64,000 nt of DNA. Origin: Ilumatobacteraceae bacterium (GTDB lineage: Bacteria; Actinomycetota; Acidimicrobiia; Acidimicrobiales; Ilumatobacteraceae). Position numbers and translations under genes: made by a program. The notes under the pieces were generated by a model. That model ran no database searches. It saw only the letters and a list, made by a program, of their open reading frames with translations, and had not been told where the DNA came from. Position 1 is the first letter of the stretch, and each line of letters begins with the position of its first letter. Positions 50,713 to 59,833 of this stretch are shown in pieces. The stretch spans positions 2,939,595-3,003,594 of the forward strand of contig JAWPMO010000001.1 in assembly GCA_033344875.1 (NCBI GenBank). Reading direction: 5' to 3'.

Positions 50713-52155
50713 ATGGAGTGCCCCACCTGCGGACGCAGCGTCGAATCGGGTGACCGGTTCTGCAATGGATGCGGCACATCGCTCGAGGGCGTCACCGACA
50801 CGACCCAGATCGTCGCCATCGTCGATGACGTCGATGAGGGTGGCACCACGGCCGACGTCGATGCCGACACCCCGCCCGCCGGGCTGCCGCCGGTCATCGT
50901 CGACGCGTCCGACGACGTCGACCTCGCCCCGACCGAACTCGTCACCATCGACACCGGCGACGATGAACTCGTCGACGAACCGGCGTGGGCCGCGACCGGC
51001 TCGCTCCCGGTGACGACCCCCGACGAGGCGGCGACCGTCACCGGTGACCTGCCGGCAACCGAGCCGATCACCGAGGTCTGGATGGAGCAGGTCGCCGACG
51101 AGCCTGCCGCCACCACCCCGTACGACTTCACCGAACGAGAACCGGTCGCGATCACCGGTGAGATCGAGAGCCAGGTCGATGCCACCGCGACGATGCCGGT
51201 CGTCCCGGCCGCTGCACCGGCGCCGCCACCACGATTCGGTTTCAACCTGATCCTGCTGATCTCGCTCGCGACCGGCATCGTGGCACTCGTCGCGCTGTTC
51301 GGGAACATCCTCACCATCACGAGCGACACCCGCCTCGTGCAGACCGACGACACCCCCGCCGGTTTCCGCACCGGCACGTGGATCCTCGACGACCTCGCCG
51401 ACAACCTGTCGATCGCCGGATTGATCGCCGTCGTCGCGATGGTCGCCGGCGGTGTCGCCTCCGGCTTCCGATGGCGATGGGGTTCCGGTCTCGCCGGCGG
51501 TGCCGGACTGGCGATGGCCGGCCTCGCTGCAGTCGCCGTCGGGCTCGCCCAGTTCCCGATCGACACGGCCCACGCGTTCGCCCGGGTGCCGGCCGACGAC
51601 CCGTTCGTCCTCACGATCACCCGAGATCTCGGCTACTGGCTCCTGCTCGCCGTCGGCGCCCTCGGGATCGTGCTGTTCTTCGCCTCGGTCAACGACGCGT
51701 TCGGCGATCGCCGCGCCGGACTCAATCCGTGGATCGCCGCGCTCGGCGCACTGGCGATCGTCGTCGCAGCCGCCGGCCCCCTGCTCCCCGAGAACCAGGC
51801 GATCTTCAGCGACAACTGGTACCTGATCGAAGGCGTCGGCGAAGCGTCCGCCCTCCTGCTCGTGGGCCGCCTCGTCCAACTCGGACTCTTCGTGATCGGC
51901 GGTGTCGTCGGCTTCCTGTCCGTGCGCCGATGGGGGCTGGGACTCGCGGTCGGCGCATCGCTCCCGGGTCTGTGGCTCGTGATCAGCACGCTGCTCGACG
52001 TCGGCGACCGCCCCGTCGGGCTCGGGTTCCGGAACCCTGGCGCGGTCGACATGCACGTCCACGGCGTCACGATCATCGGCACGAGCGCCGTCATCGCCAT
52101 GATCGTCCTGGCCCTGATCGGCGCCTACGATCAGGGCGTCCGCGAGCGTCGCTGA
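50713..52155 (+). CDS. Zinc-ribbon membrane protein
   Basis: 480 residues from ATG 50713. N-terminal zinc ribbon MECPTCGRSVESGDRFCNGCG (two CxxC pairs), then ~140 acidic disordered residues rich in Asp, Thr, Pro and Val, then seven to eight membrane helices (~178-470), e.g. FNLILLISLATGIVALVALFGN and GLIAVVAMVAGGVASGF. No enzyme family recognised. Integral membrane protein with cytoplasmic zinc domain. Confidence 0.8.
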   Translation: MECPTCGRSVESGDRFCNGCGTSLEGVTDTTQIVAIVDDVDEGGTTADVDADTPPAGLPPVIVDASDDVDLAPTELVTIDTGDDELVDEPAWAATGSLPVTTPDEAATVTGDLPATEPITEVWMEQVADEPAATTPYDFTEREPVAITGEIESQVDATATMPVVPAAAPAPPPRFGFNLILLISLATGIVALVALFGNILTITSDTRLVQTDDTPAGFRTGTWILDDLADNLSIAGLIAVVAMVAGGVASGFRWRWGSGLAGGAGLAMAGLAAVAVGLAQFPIDTAHAFARVPADDPFVLTITRDLGYWLLLAVGALGIVLFFASVNDAFGDRRAGLNPWIAALGALAIVVAAAGPLLPENQAIFSDNWYLIEGVGEASALLLVGRLVQLGLFVIGGVVGFLSVRRWGLGLAVGASLPGLWLVISTLLDVGDRPVGLGFRNPGAVDMHVHGVTIIGTSAVIAMIVLALIGAYDQGVRERR

Positions 52156-52203
52156 CCCGGCGCCGCCCCTCGGGGCCGCCACCTCGTGCGCGAGACTGCG
52201 ACG

Positions 52204-53241
52204 GTGACACAGATCGAGTTCCGGAGTGACAACGCGGCCGGGGTCGCCCCCGAGATCGTGCAGGCCGTCGCCGACGCCAACGTCGGTTCCGCGATCGCCT
52301 ACGGCGACGACGACGTCACCGCTCGTCTCCACGACGTCGTCCGCGAGGTGTTCGAACACGACACCGCACGCGTGTTCCCGGTCACCAGCGGCACGGCCGC
52401 CAACGCGCTCGCGCTGACGGCGATGTGCCCACCATGGGGCGCCGTGCTGTGTCACGAGACCGCCCACATCCTCAACAGCGAGGGCGGTGCGACGTCGATG
52501 CTCGGCGGGGGCGCCGTCATGCGTGCCGTCGGTGGCGGCGACTATCGCGTCCGGCCCGACGAACTGCGGGCGACGCTCGCCGGCGTCCGCTGGGGAGACC
52601 CGCACCATTCCCAGCCGGCGGTGCTGTCGCTGACCTCGCCGACCGACATGGGCACGATCTACGCGGTCGACGAGATCGCCGAACTCGCCGAGATCGCCGG
52701 GGGCCATGGGCTCAAGATGCACCTCGACGGTGCTCGGATCGCCAACGCCCTCGTCGCGCTCGGGTGCACACCGGCCGAACTGACCTGGAAGGCCGGCATC
52801 GACGCGGTGTCGCTCGGATGCACCAAGAACGGGGCGCTCTCGTCCGAGGCGATCGTCGTGTTCGACGACGCGATCGCCGACGAACTCGTCTATCGGACCA
52901 AACGATCCGGCCACGTCACGTCGAAGATGCGGTTCCAGTCGGCGCAGGTGATCGCCTACCTCACCGACGACCTGTGGCTCCGCCTCGCCGGCAACTCCAA
53001 CGCCCGGATGAAGCGATTGGCCGCCGGCCTCGAGCCGCTGGGGGTCCGGTTCGTCAACCGACCCGACGTCAACATGCTGTTCGCCGACGTCGGCGACGAA
53101 GCCGCTCGGGCGATGGCTGACGCCGGGATGCTCTTCTACGAGGCGAGCGGTGGCGTGATCCGGCTCGTGACGAGTTGGCAGACCACCGACGACGACATCG
53201 ACCGGGCGCTCGACATCGCCGCGACCGCGTTGTCGGGCTGA
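52204..53241 (+). CDS. Threonine aldolase-like PLP lyase
   Basis: 345 residues from GTG 52204 (a GTG at 52186 adds six). Fold type I PLP enzyme of the beta-eliminating lyase family: EFRSDNAAGVAPEIVQAVADANVGSAIAYGDDDVTARL, VTSGTAANALAL, HETAHILNSEGG, HLDGARIANALVALG and Lys in SLGCTKNGALSSEA. Closest to low-specificity L-threonine aldolases (Thr or allo-Thr to Gly and acetaldehyde). Confidence 0.88.
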   Translation: MTQIEFRSDNAAGVAPEIVQAVADANVGSAIAYGDDDVTARLHDVVREVFEHDTARVFPVTSGTAANALALTAMCPPWGAVLCHETAHILNSEGGATSMLGGGAVMRAVGGGDYRVRPDELRATLAGVRWGDPHHSQPAVLSLTSPTDMGTIYAVDEIAELAEIAGGHGLKMHLDGARIANALVALGCTPAELTWKAGIDAVSLGCTKNGALSSEAIVVFDDAIADELVYRTKRSGHVTSKMRFQSAQVIAYLTDDLWLRLAGNSNARMKRLAAGLEPLGVRFVNRPDVNMLFADVGDEAARAMADAGMLFYEASGGVIRLVTSWQTTDDDIDRALDIAATALSG

Positions 53242-53420
53242 CCGTCACGATGCGCAGTCGCGGTGGGCGTCGTCTCCGCCGACGAGCTGCCCACCACGAC
53301 GATCCCGCATTCCCTGGTTCCCATGCGGGATCGTCGCGCGATCTCCGCCGCCCGTCCACCGATTTTCTCCGGAGGACGCCACGGAGCCATCGGAAGGTCC
53401 GGCGACCTACGGTGGCGGCC

Positions 53421-54026
53421 ATGACCATCGGCCCGCTCTACGGCGCAGGCGCTCGCGCGATCCAGGACCAGTTCGACTCGCGGCGGCTCGCCGACCGACT
53501 GCACGACCTGACGGTCCACACCGAACTGACCGACGACGACACGGCGCTGATCGGCGCGCAGTCGACGGCGTGGGTGTCGACCGTCGACTCCGACGGGTGG
53601 CCCGACGTGTCGTACAAGGGCGGCGACGTCGGCTTCGTGCGGGTCGTGTCGCCGACCGAGTTGCGGATCCCCGCCTACGACGGCAACGGGATGATGCGCA
53701 CCCTGGGCAACATCGTCGACACCGGTCGGGTCGCCCTGCTGTTCGTCGACCATGACCGGCCGTGGCGACTCCGCCTCCACGGCGAGGCGACCGTGTCGAC
53801 GACGGAGGTCGACGTCGGCGCATTCCACGGCGCCTTCGCGGTGATCACCGTGAGCGTCGCACGCGTCTTCCCCAACTGCGGGCGCTACATCCATCGCGAC
53901 GAGGTGTCGGCGAACGTGCCGCGGGTCGGCCACGAACCTCCGGTGCCCGACTGGAAGACCTACGACGTCATCAACGACGCACTCCCGGCGCACGACCCGG
54001 CGCGCCGCGCCGCCGGCGACCGCTGA
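53421..54026 (+). CDS. PPOX-class flavin-binding protein
   Basis: 201 residues from ATG 53421. Split-barrel flavin protein: DDTALIGAQSTAWVSTVDSDGWPDVSYKGGDVGFVRVVSPTELRIPAYDGNGMMRTLGNIVDTGRVALLFVDHDRPWRLRLHGEATV. Distinct subfamily from the one at 47573. Probable FMN-dependent oxidoreductase. The 179 bp upstream contain GCGGGATCGTCGCG-type inverted stretches around 53305-53340 (GATCCCGCAT/ATGCGGGATC), perhaps a terminator for the aldolase gene. Confidence 0.87.
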   Translation: MTIGPLYGAGARAIQDQFDSRRLADRLHDLTVHTELTDDDTALIGAQSTAWVSTVDSDGWPDVSYKGGDVGFVRVVSPTELRIPAYDGNGMMRTLGNIVDTGRVALLFVDHDRPWRLRLHGEATVSTTEVDVGAFHGAFAVITVSVARVFPNCGRYIHRDEVSANVPRVGHEPPVPDWKTYDVINDALPAHDPARRAAGDR

Positions 54027-54069
54027 TGCGTCGACGTTTGCGAACCCCGATCCGGGGCACCATCGGCGC

Positions 54070-54234
54070 ATGGGAACGCTTTTCGTCATCCTGCTGGTCG
54101 TCGTCGGCATCGTGCTGCTGTTCGCGCTGATCGAGCTGATCTTCTGGCTCGCCGTGATCGCGATCGTCGCGATCGCCGCGCTGGTGGCATGGCGCCGCTG
54201 GGGCCGACCGTTCGTCGACCGCGCCGCCACCTGA
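54070..54234 (+). CDS. Small membrane protein (54 residues)
   Basis: MGTLFVILLVVVGIVLLFALI, then ELIFWLAVIAIVAIAALVAW and the charged tail RRWGRPFVDRAAT. Almost entirely hydrophobic, one long or two short membrane helices with a basic C-terminus. High third-position GC supports coding. No family recognised. 43 bp after the PPOX gene. Confidence 0.65.
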   Translation: MGTLFVILLVVVGIVLLFALIELIFWLAVIAIVAIAALVAWRRWGRPFVDRAAT

Positions 54235-54282
54235 CCGGACCGATCACCGATCGGACGCTCCTGCGTGGGTAGTCTCCAGCAG

Positions 54283-54645
54283 ATGAAGTCGCTCGGCGTG
54301 CACCACGTGTCGATCAACGTGTCGAACCCCGATCGGAGTATCGCGTTCTACACCGACGTACTCGGCGGGACGGTCCGCACCGACCGGCCGGACTTCGAGA
54401 TCGGAGGCGCATGGATCGACTTCGGCGCCGCTCAGGTCCACCTCATCGAAACCGACGTTCCCCCGAACATGGGTCAACACTTCGCGATCCTGGTCGACGA
54501 TGTCGATGCCGTCGTTCGCGAGCTGCGGGCGAAGGGGTACCAGGTCGAGGATGCACGGGTGGTCGGACCCGACCGCCAGACCTTCATCGACGACCCGGAC
54601 GGCAACCTGATCGAACTCCACCAGATCGGAACAGCGACGTCGTGA
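54283..54645 (+). CDS. VOC/glyoxalase-family protein
   Basis: 120 residues from ATG 54283. Glyoxalase fold: LGVHHVSINVSNPDRSIAFYTDVLGGTVRTDRPDFEIGGAWIDFGAAQVHLIETD and HFAILVDDVDAVVRELRAKGYQVEDARVVGPDRQTFIDDPDGNLIELHQIG. Metal ligands His (HHVSI), His (VHLIE), His (QHFAI) and Glu (LIELH). Single-domain dioxygenase or lyase of unknown substrate. Confidence 0.9.
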   Translation: MKSLGVHHVSINVSNPDRSIAFYTDVLGGTVRTDRPDFEIGGAWIDFGAAQVHLIETDVPPNMGQHFAILVDDVDAVVRELRAKGYQVEDARVVGPDRQTFIDDPDGNLIELHQIGTATS

Positions 54646-54761
54646 CCTCTCGGTTCGCGAGCGCCGAGCCCTGGACCGCGACGTCCGATGTCGCGGCAGC
54701 CGAGAACGCCGGCTGCTGACCGCTGATCACTTCCAGGGTGACCTGCTGTGGGCAGGTGTGC

Positions 54762-55451
54762 TCACGGCGGTCCCGACACGCCGAGCGCGATCGCGACCTG
54801 GAACGGGAGAGCGACGCTGACACCGACCGCGACCAGCCCGAGCATCGCCCAGCGCGGCGGCGACACCCCCCGCCGGGTGGAGTTGTCGATCAGTGCAACG
54901 GCCGGCAGCACGAACAGCGTCGCCGCGTGCAGGATCCCGAGCGCCAGCAGCAGACCGGCGATCCGGAACGACGCCTCGGCGAGCTGACCCGACAATCGTT
55001 CCGCGATCAGTTCGGGCCCGAACTCGAACTGAGCAGTGAGCAGGACGTATCCGGTGCCGACGAGATAGAACGCGAGGTCCATCAAACGGAGCAACGCTCG
55101 CGGGACGGCTGAACCACGCGGCCACAGATCGTCGACGTAGCCGCGTCCGAATCGACGGATCGCCGGGCCCAGCGCCAGCAGCAGCACGACGAGCACCACC
55201 CACTCCAGGAGTTCCATCGTCGCCCGGTGGACGTAACCCTGACGCGGTCCCGGACTGTCCTGCATCGCCACGACCCCGGCGACGACGACCGCGGCGAAGG
55301 TGACCACGGCGGCGACGGCGGACGCCACGACCCGGCGCCGATGGCGTCGATCCTCCTCGATCGAGTGCACCACTCGGGTGAAGAGGTCGGGGGTGGGTTC
55401 GGGGCGAGCCGACGTCTGGAACACCTCGATCAGGCGCTGTTCGACGTTCAT
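54762..55451 (-). CDS. Anti-sigma-like N-terminus fused to membrane domain
   Basis: 229 residues from ATG 55451, ATGA overlap with the ECF sigma stop. Residues 1-35 (VEQRLIEVFQTSARPEPTPDLFTRVVHSIEED) resemble the cytoplasmic part of actinobacterial anti-sigma proteins; a membrane helix follows at ~42-65. Then a four-helix membrane module (~82-200: WVVLVVLLLALGPAIRRFGRGYVDDLW, LLRLMDLAFYLVGTGYVLLTAQFEFG) that is clearly related to the separate protein at 56645-57043. Probably holds the sigma factor at the membrane until a signal acts on the module. Confidence 0.78.
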   Translation of the reverse strand: MNVEQRLIEVFQTSARPEPTPDLFTRVVHSIEEDRRHRRRVVASAVAAVVTFAAVVVAGVVAMQDSPGPRQGYVHRATMELLEWVVLVVLLLALGPAIRRFGRGYVDDLWPRGSAVPRALLRLMDLAFYLVGTGYVLLTAQFEFGPELIAERLSGQLAEASFRIAGLLLALGILHAATLFVLPAVALIDNSTRRGVSPPRWAMLGLVAVGVSVALPFQVAIALGVSGPP

Positions 55452-55987
55452 CGATCGTCCTCCAAGACGCGCTCGAGCGCAGCGAGCGCCCGGCGACAGT
55501 GGGTCTTCACGGAGCTCTTCGAGATGCCGAGCGTGTCGGCCGTCTCGGATTCGGAGTACTGCAGGTAGTAGCGAAGGACGACGCACGCCCGTTGCCGTTC
55601 GGGCAGGAGGCGAACCGACGTGAGCACCGCCCGACCTGCCGCCACGTCGAGCGCCTCGTCTTCGAGACCTGTCTCGACGCCGGACCGATGCGTCGTCGCT
55701 CGGTGGCGCAGCGACATCAGACCCCGTCGGTTGTGATCGCGAGCCAAATTGATCACGATCGACCGGAGGAAGGCGGGGGCCCGACCGAGGTCGCGGATCG
55801 ATCCGGCCGAACGATGGAGCCGGATGAACGCCTCCTGCACGAGGTCCTCGGCGGCCGCCTGATCGTCGCAGAACATTCGTGCGAGGTGGACGAGTGACCG
55901 GGCTTCGGTGGCGAACAGGTCGGCGACGAGCGCATCGGCGTCGACCTGCGTGACGGTGGAGGTCGCCACCGTCAGTTCGGCGTTCAC
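55448..55987 (-). CDS. ECF RNA polymerase sigma factor
   Basis: 179 residues from GTG 55987 (GTG at 56032 is also open). Region 2: FATEARSLVHLARMFCDDQAAAEDLVQEAFIRLHRSAGSIRDLGRAPAFLRSIVINLARDHNRRG; region 4: LPERQRACVVLRYYLQYSESETADTLGISKSSVKTHCRRALAALE. SigE-like ECF type. It should transcribe a small regulon when released by the membrane protein whose gene overlaps its end. Confidence 0.92.
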   Translation of the reverse strand: MNAELTVATSTVTQVDADALVADLFATEARSLVHLARMFCDDQAAAEDLVQEAFIRLHRSAGSIRDLGRAPAFLRSIVINLARDHNRRGLMSLRHRATTHRSGVETGLEDEALDVAAGRAVLTSVRLLPERQRACVVLRYYLQYSESETADTLGISKSSVKTHCRRALAALERVLEDDR

Positions 55988-56054
55988 GACCCGCCACCGG
56001 GGTCGCTGCAGGGGGAGGCGATCGCTCGCCACCCCCTGCCGCTCGCCACCGTGT

Positions 56055-56534
56055 TCATGACAGGTCGACGCATGCCAATCGGATCGACGTGTTCGCCGGG
56101 TGGTGGATCACGACCGACTGCGCTTCGGGGCGAGCCCGGAACGCGTGGAACGCCCTGCCCGAGCCGCGACCTCTGTCGTCGGTGGTGACGGTCGGCCACA
56201 TTTCGTTGGTCGCGTCGACCGGCCCGGACACCGTGTTCTGGTAGTGCCCGCCTCCCGGCGGCGTCGACGAACACGGCTGATTGTGGACATGGGTCGGGTA
56301 GGTCGTGTCCGGTGCGAGCCCCTTGACCTCGACGTACACGGCGGTGGCATCGGCGAAGCGGAACATGATCGCCCCGCCCTTCACCTCGTCGTGGACGCCG
56401 TCGGCGTCATGGGGCAGGGTCTGGAAGCGGCCGTTGGTGACCTCGAGCGACCTCCCGTTGTGAGCGTCGACCGGCGCAGCGGAGGCTGCGAGGCCGGTCG
56501 CCGTCAGGATGATGAGCGTGAGCACCTTCTTCAC
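56055..56534 (-). CDS. Exported Cu/Zn-superoxide-dismutase-like protein
   Basis: 159 residues from GTG 56534 with AAAGGAG seven bases upstream. Signal peptide VKKVLTLIILTATGLAASAAPVDAHN. Mature part has PTHVHNQPCSSTPPGGGHYQNTVSG, similar to the His-x-His, Cys and GGHxx copper-site region of SodC-like folds, and VVIHHPANTSIRLACVDL at the end, with the second Cys for the disulfide. Some ligands differ, so it may be a copper-binding relative rather than an active dismutase. Secreted. Confidence 0.7.
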   Translation of the reverse strand: MKKVLTLIILTATGLAASAAPVDAHNGRSLEVTNGRFQTLPHDADGVHDEVKGGAIMFRFADATAVYVEVKGLAPDTTYPTHVHNQPCSSTPPGGGHYQNTVSGPVDATNEMWPTVTTDDRGRGSGRAFHAFRARPEAQSVVIHHPANTSIRLACVDLS

Positions 56535-56644
56535 GGGCGACTCCTTTCGTGTGGGTGGCTCCGAGGAGCCGGATCCCGGTGTCGGACCGGTGCCGTGGCG
56601 AGCGTGCGACCGATTCGTGCGCGGCGGACGCCGCGCGGGGTGTG

Positions 56645-57043
56645 TCAGGCGGCGCGCGGGCCGGCGACCTCGTCGTCGAGACGTTTGTTGAGCGTGAACA
56701 CCCGACCGATGATCGGCAGGCTGAGGACGTTGAGGCCGTGGAGCAGTCCCATCAGGAGGACCATGCCGCCGAGGCGGGCGACGGAGCCCTGGATCTGCTG
56801 AGCATTGACGGTGTCGGCCCAACCCGTATCCGGCTCCCACTTGATGACGAACAGGATGTAGGCGCCGAAGATCATGTAGTAGGCGAAGTCCATGAGCACG
56901 AGGTAGCTCTTACCCGTGCGCGGGTTCGCCTGGAACACGTCGGCCGCGTACGCCTTGCCGAACCGCTTGATCAGCGGACCGAGCACCCCGATCACCACGA
57001 ACATCGCGGCCACGAAGACCAGTTCCAGAATCCACCAGTCCAT
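56645..57043 (-). CDS. Small four-helix membrane protein
   Basis: 132 residues from ATG 57043 with GAGAGGAG upstream. WILELVFVAAMFVVIGVLGPLIKRFGKAYAADVF, SYLVLMDFAYYMIFGAYILFVIKWE, QQIQGSVARLGGMVLLMGLLHGLNVLSLPIIGRVF: four membrane segments. It aligns with the membrane module of the anti-sigma protein at 54762-55451 (GP-I-RFG--Y--D, LMD-A-Y---G-Y-L). Function unknown; perhaps partner or decoy of that module. Upstream of the SOD-like gene by ~110 bp. Confidence 0.8.
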   Translation of the reverse strand: MDWWILELVFVAAMFVVIGVLGPLIKRFGKAYAADVFQANPRTGKSYLVLMDFAYYMIFGAYILFVIKWEPDTGWADTVNAQQIQGSVARLGGMVLLMGLLHGLNVLSLPIIGRVFTLNKRLDDEVAGPRAA

Positions 57044-57192
57044 GTCGTCTCCTCTCGATCCGCCACGCATGGCGCAGCACGGACACTTGGACAGACGAGC
57101 GCCGAGCCGATTCGGGTGACAGGAACCGTTCGACGCCGAAGCGCGCCCCACCCATCAGGTTCCTCCGACACGCCGGCCGGGTCAACGTCGGC

Positions 57193-58278
57193 TCAGCGTT
57201 CGAGGACGCGCAGGGCCTCGCGCGCCAACACCACACCGATTCGCGTTCCGGGGGTCGGTACCGACGACGCACCGTCGTTCGACAGCACCACCTCGAGCTC
57301 CTGACCGTCGACCGCGACACGAACGTGCGTGGTCGAACCGACGAACGCCACGTCGTCCACCACCCCGAGGACACGATCCGCGGACGGGTCGGCGATGGGG
57401 TCGGTCAACGCCAGTCGCTCCGGGCGGGCGAACACGGTGCAGACGCCACGAACGCTTCCGGTACTCGCCGGCAACGTGCGGCCGAGCACCTCGACCTCGC
57501 CGTTGCTCGTCACGACACCGGGCAGCAGATTCGCGAGACCGAGGAAGTCGGCCACGTAGGTGGAGTTGGGTACGTCGTAGACCTCCTGCGGTGGACCGAC
57601 CTGTTCGATCGTGCCCTCGCGCATCACCGCGAGGCGATCGCTCATGGTGAGCGCCTCCTCCTGATCGTGCGTCACGTACACGAACGTGATGCCGACCTCG
57701 CGATGCAACTCTTTCAACTCGAACTGCAGGGCACGACGCAGCTTGGCGTCGAGTGCGCCCAGCGGCTCGTCGAGCAGGAGTACCCGCGGTCGTAACACGA
57801 GGGCGCGGGCGAGCGCCACGCGCTGCTGCTGGCCGCCGGAGAGTTGATGCGGTCGACGACCACCGAAGTCGGAGAGCCGGACGAGTTCGAGCGCCTCGCC
57901 GACCCGGCGGCGACGCTCGTCCTTCGAGCAGTTCTGGAACCGGAGCCCGAAGCCGACGTTGTCGGCGACCGTCATGTGCGGGAACAGTGCGTAGTTCTGG
58001 AACACCGTGTTGACGGGCCGCCGCTCTGGAGCGACGCCGGCGATGTCGACCCCGTCGATCAGCACCGCGCCCGCCTCGTTCTCCTCGAACCCGCCGATCA
58101 GTCGCAGCGTGGTGGTCTTGCCGCACCCCGAGGGTCCGAGCAACGAGAAGAACTCACCAGCCTCGACCGTGAGGTCGATGCCTTTGAGCACCCGCTGCGA
58201 GCCGTAGGACTTCATCAGCGAGACGAGTTCGACCCGCCCACCGACCCGTGCCCGGGGTTCGGTCACATCGTGCGTCAT
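57193..58278 (-). CDS. ABC transporter ATPase, polyamine/amine type (PotA-like)
   Basis: 361 residues from ATG 58278 (ATG 58284 adds two). Walker A LLGPSGCGKTTTLRLIGG, Q-loop NTVFQNYALFPHMTVADNVGFGL, signature HQLSGGQQQRVALARALVLRP, Walker B VLLLDEPLGALD, His switch VYVTHDQEEALTMSDR; C-terminal TOBE domain ~280-360. Energises import of a spermidine/putrescine-like solute with the permeases at 62182-63959. Last of a two-gene minus-strand unit with the aminotransferase. Confidence 0.93.
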   Translation of the reverse strand: MTHDVTEPRARVGGRVELVSLMKSYGSQRVLKGIDLTVEAGEFFSLLGPSGCGKTTTLRLIGGFEENEAGAVLIDGVDIAGVAPERRPVNTVFQNYALFPHMTVADNVGFGLRFQNCSKDERRRRVGEALELVRLSDFGGRRPHQLSGGQQQRVALARALVLRPRVLLLDEPLGALDAKLRRALQFELKELHREVGITFVYVTHDQEEALTMSDRLAVMREGTIEQVGPPQEVYDVPNSTYVADFLGLANLLPGVVTSNGEVEVLGRTLPASTGSVRGVCTVFARPERLALTDPIADPSADRVLGVVDDVAFVGSTTHVRVAVDGQELEVVLSNDGASSVPTPGTRIGVVLAREALRVLER

Positions 58279-58350
58279 CGGCATCGCGTGTGTTCTAGCG
58301 CATCCACCGAAGGCCTCGATCACCGACCGCCCCTCGGCCGCTCGGGTGCG

Positions 58351-59751
58351 TCACGTGACGGCACCGACGTCGAACAGCTCCGACGCTCGCTCCGACGTCG
58401 CGCCGAGGAGCTCGCCGAGCCTCCGGGTGTTCTCGACCAGGCGGGCGCCGTCGTCGGGCGTGTGCGCGACCGACAACGTCCACGACTCGCTCTTCGCCCA
58501 CGGCGCCAGGAACACGCCGCCGTTGTGCTGGACGAGATAGTTGAGGTGACTGACCGCCGTGTCGATCGCCAGGAACTCGCGGTAGTTCGTGGCCGGGCGG
58601 TCGTGGACGACGACCGAGCCCTTGAAGCCGTGCACGATGCCGTACGAGGGCAACCCGTGCGCGGCCAGTACCTCGGTGCAACCGTCGAACATCTCGCGCC
58701 CGAGCGTCTCGGCCCGCTCGTACGTGTCGGGCGTCAGCACCTCGGTGAGCACCGCCCGTGCCGCAGCCATCGTGAGCGGGTTGCCGTTGAACGTGCCCAC
58801 TTGGGCGTACCGGCCGTCTCCGATCGCGCTCATCACGTCGTCGGTCCCTCCGACCGCTCCGCACGGCACACCACCGCCGAGCGCCTTCGCCAGACAGATG
58901 ATGTCGGGGGTGACGCCGAACAGTTCGGTCGCTCCGCCGTAGGCGACGACCATGCCGGTCTTGACTTCGTCGAACGTCAGCAGCGCGCCGTGCCGGTGGA
59001 CGAGATCGCGAAGCCCCTCGAGGTATCCGGCCACCGGTGGGATGATCCCGGCGTTCATCATCATCGGCTCGATGATCATGCCGGCGACCCGATCGGGATG
59101 GTCGGCGAACACGCGCTCGACCGCGGCGAGGTCGTTGAAGGGCACGATGCGCACGAGGTCGGCGATCACCTTCGGGATGCCGGGTCCCGGCTCGCGGAGC
59201 GGATCGTCGAGGGGGCCCAGTTCGCCCAGCGATCCCCACAGCGACACGTTCACGAGGTCGTGGTGTCCGTGGTACGAACCCTCGACCTTGATGATCAGGT
59301 CGCGTCCGGTGATCGCCCGCATGAGGTGGATCGCGTCCATCGTCGATTCGGTGCCGGAGTTGTTGAAGCGCCACTGCGGCAACCCGAACCGATCGGCGAG
59401 CGCCTCGGCGACCACGATCGCGTCCTCGACCGGCTGTGCGAAGTGGGTCCCCATCGTGACCCGCCGCTGGACCGCTTCGACCACGGCCGGGTTGGCGTGG
59501 CCCACCACGTTGACGCCGTAGCCCGCGTGGTAGTCGACGTACTCGTTGCCGTCGACGTCCCACACATGGCTGCCCTCGCCGCGTTCGACCCACATGGGGA
59601 TCGGGCGAGTGCTCGACCAACTCGACGTCACACCGCCCGGCATCGAGTGGAGCGCCCGGTCGTACAGCTCGGCTGACCGTCGGTTGCGGTCGACGAACCG
59701 AGCCTCTTCTTCGCGGATTCGGTCGTCGATCGTCGTCGTCTCGGTACTCAT
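58351..59751 (-). CDS. Class III aminotransferase (glutamate-1-semialdehyde-aminomutase-like)
   Basis: 466 residues. ALHSMPGGVTSSWSSTRPIPMWVERGEGSHVWDVDGNEYVDYHAGYGVNVVGHANPAVVEAV is the GSA-aminomutase-type start. PLP site: NNSGTESTMDAIHLMRAITGRDLIIKVEGSYHGHHD, LLTFDEVKTGMVVAYGG and Lys in ICLAKALGGGVPCGA. Lineage resembles catabolic aminotransferases next to ABC and Rieske genes, so it probably deaminates the imported amine rather than making heme. Divergent from the Rieske gene across a TetR-type operator. Confidence 0.9.
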   Translation of the reverse strand: MSTETTTIDDRIREEEARFVDRNRRSAELYDRALHSMPGGVTSSWSSTRPIPMWVERGEGSHVWDVDGNEYVDYHAGYGVNVVGHANPAVVEAVQRRVTMGTHFAQPVEDAIVVAEALADRFGLPQWRFNNSGTESTMDAIHLMRAITGRDLIIKVEGSYHGHHDLVNVSLWGSLGELGPLDDPLREPGPGIPKVIADLVRIVPFNDLAAVERVFADHPDRVAGMIIEPMMMNAGIIPPVAGYLEGLRDLVHRHGALLTFDEVKTGMVVAYGGATELFGVTPDIICLAKALGGGVPCGAVGGTDDVMSAIGDGRYAQVGTFNGNPLTMAAARAVLTEVLTPDTYERAETLGREMFDGCTEVLAAHGLPSYGIVHGFKGSVVVHDRPATNYREFLAIDTAVSHLNYLVQHNGGVFLAPWAKSESWTLSVAHTPDDGARLVENTRRLGELLGATSERASELFDVGAVT

Positions 59752-59783
59752 GGCGATGCGGACCTCGGGGCCGCTCTTGTCCT

Positions 59784-59799
59784 GACTGACCAGTCAGTC
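59784..59799. promoter_or_regulatory. TetR-type operator between divergent catabolic genes
   Basis: GACTGAC-CA-GTCAGTC, a perfect 7-bp inverted repeat in the 82-bp gap between the aminotransferase and Rieske genes; TGACCAGTCA-type sites are typical for TetR repressors. It could control both directions. The repressor gene is not in the window. TCTAGAAT just after may contain a -10 for the Rieske gene. Confidence 0.75.
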
Positions 59800-59833
59800 T
59801 AGAATCTGATCACTCAGGCGACAAGGGCGACGC

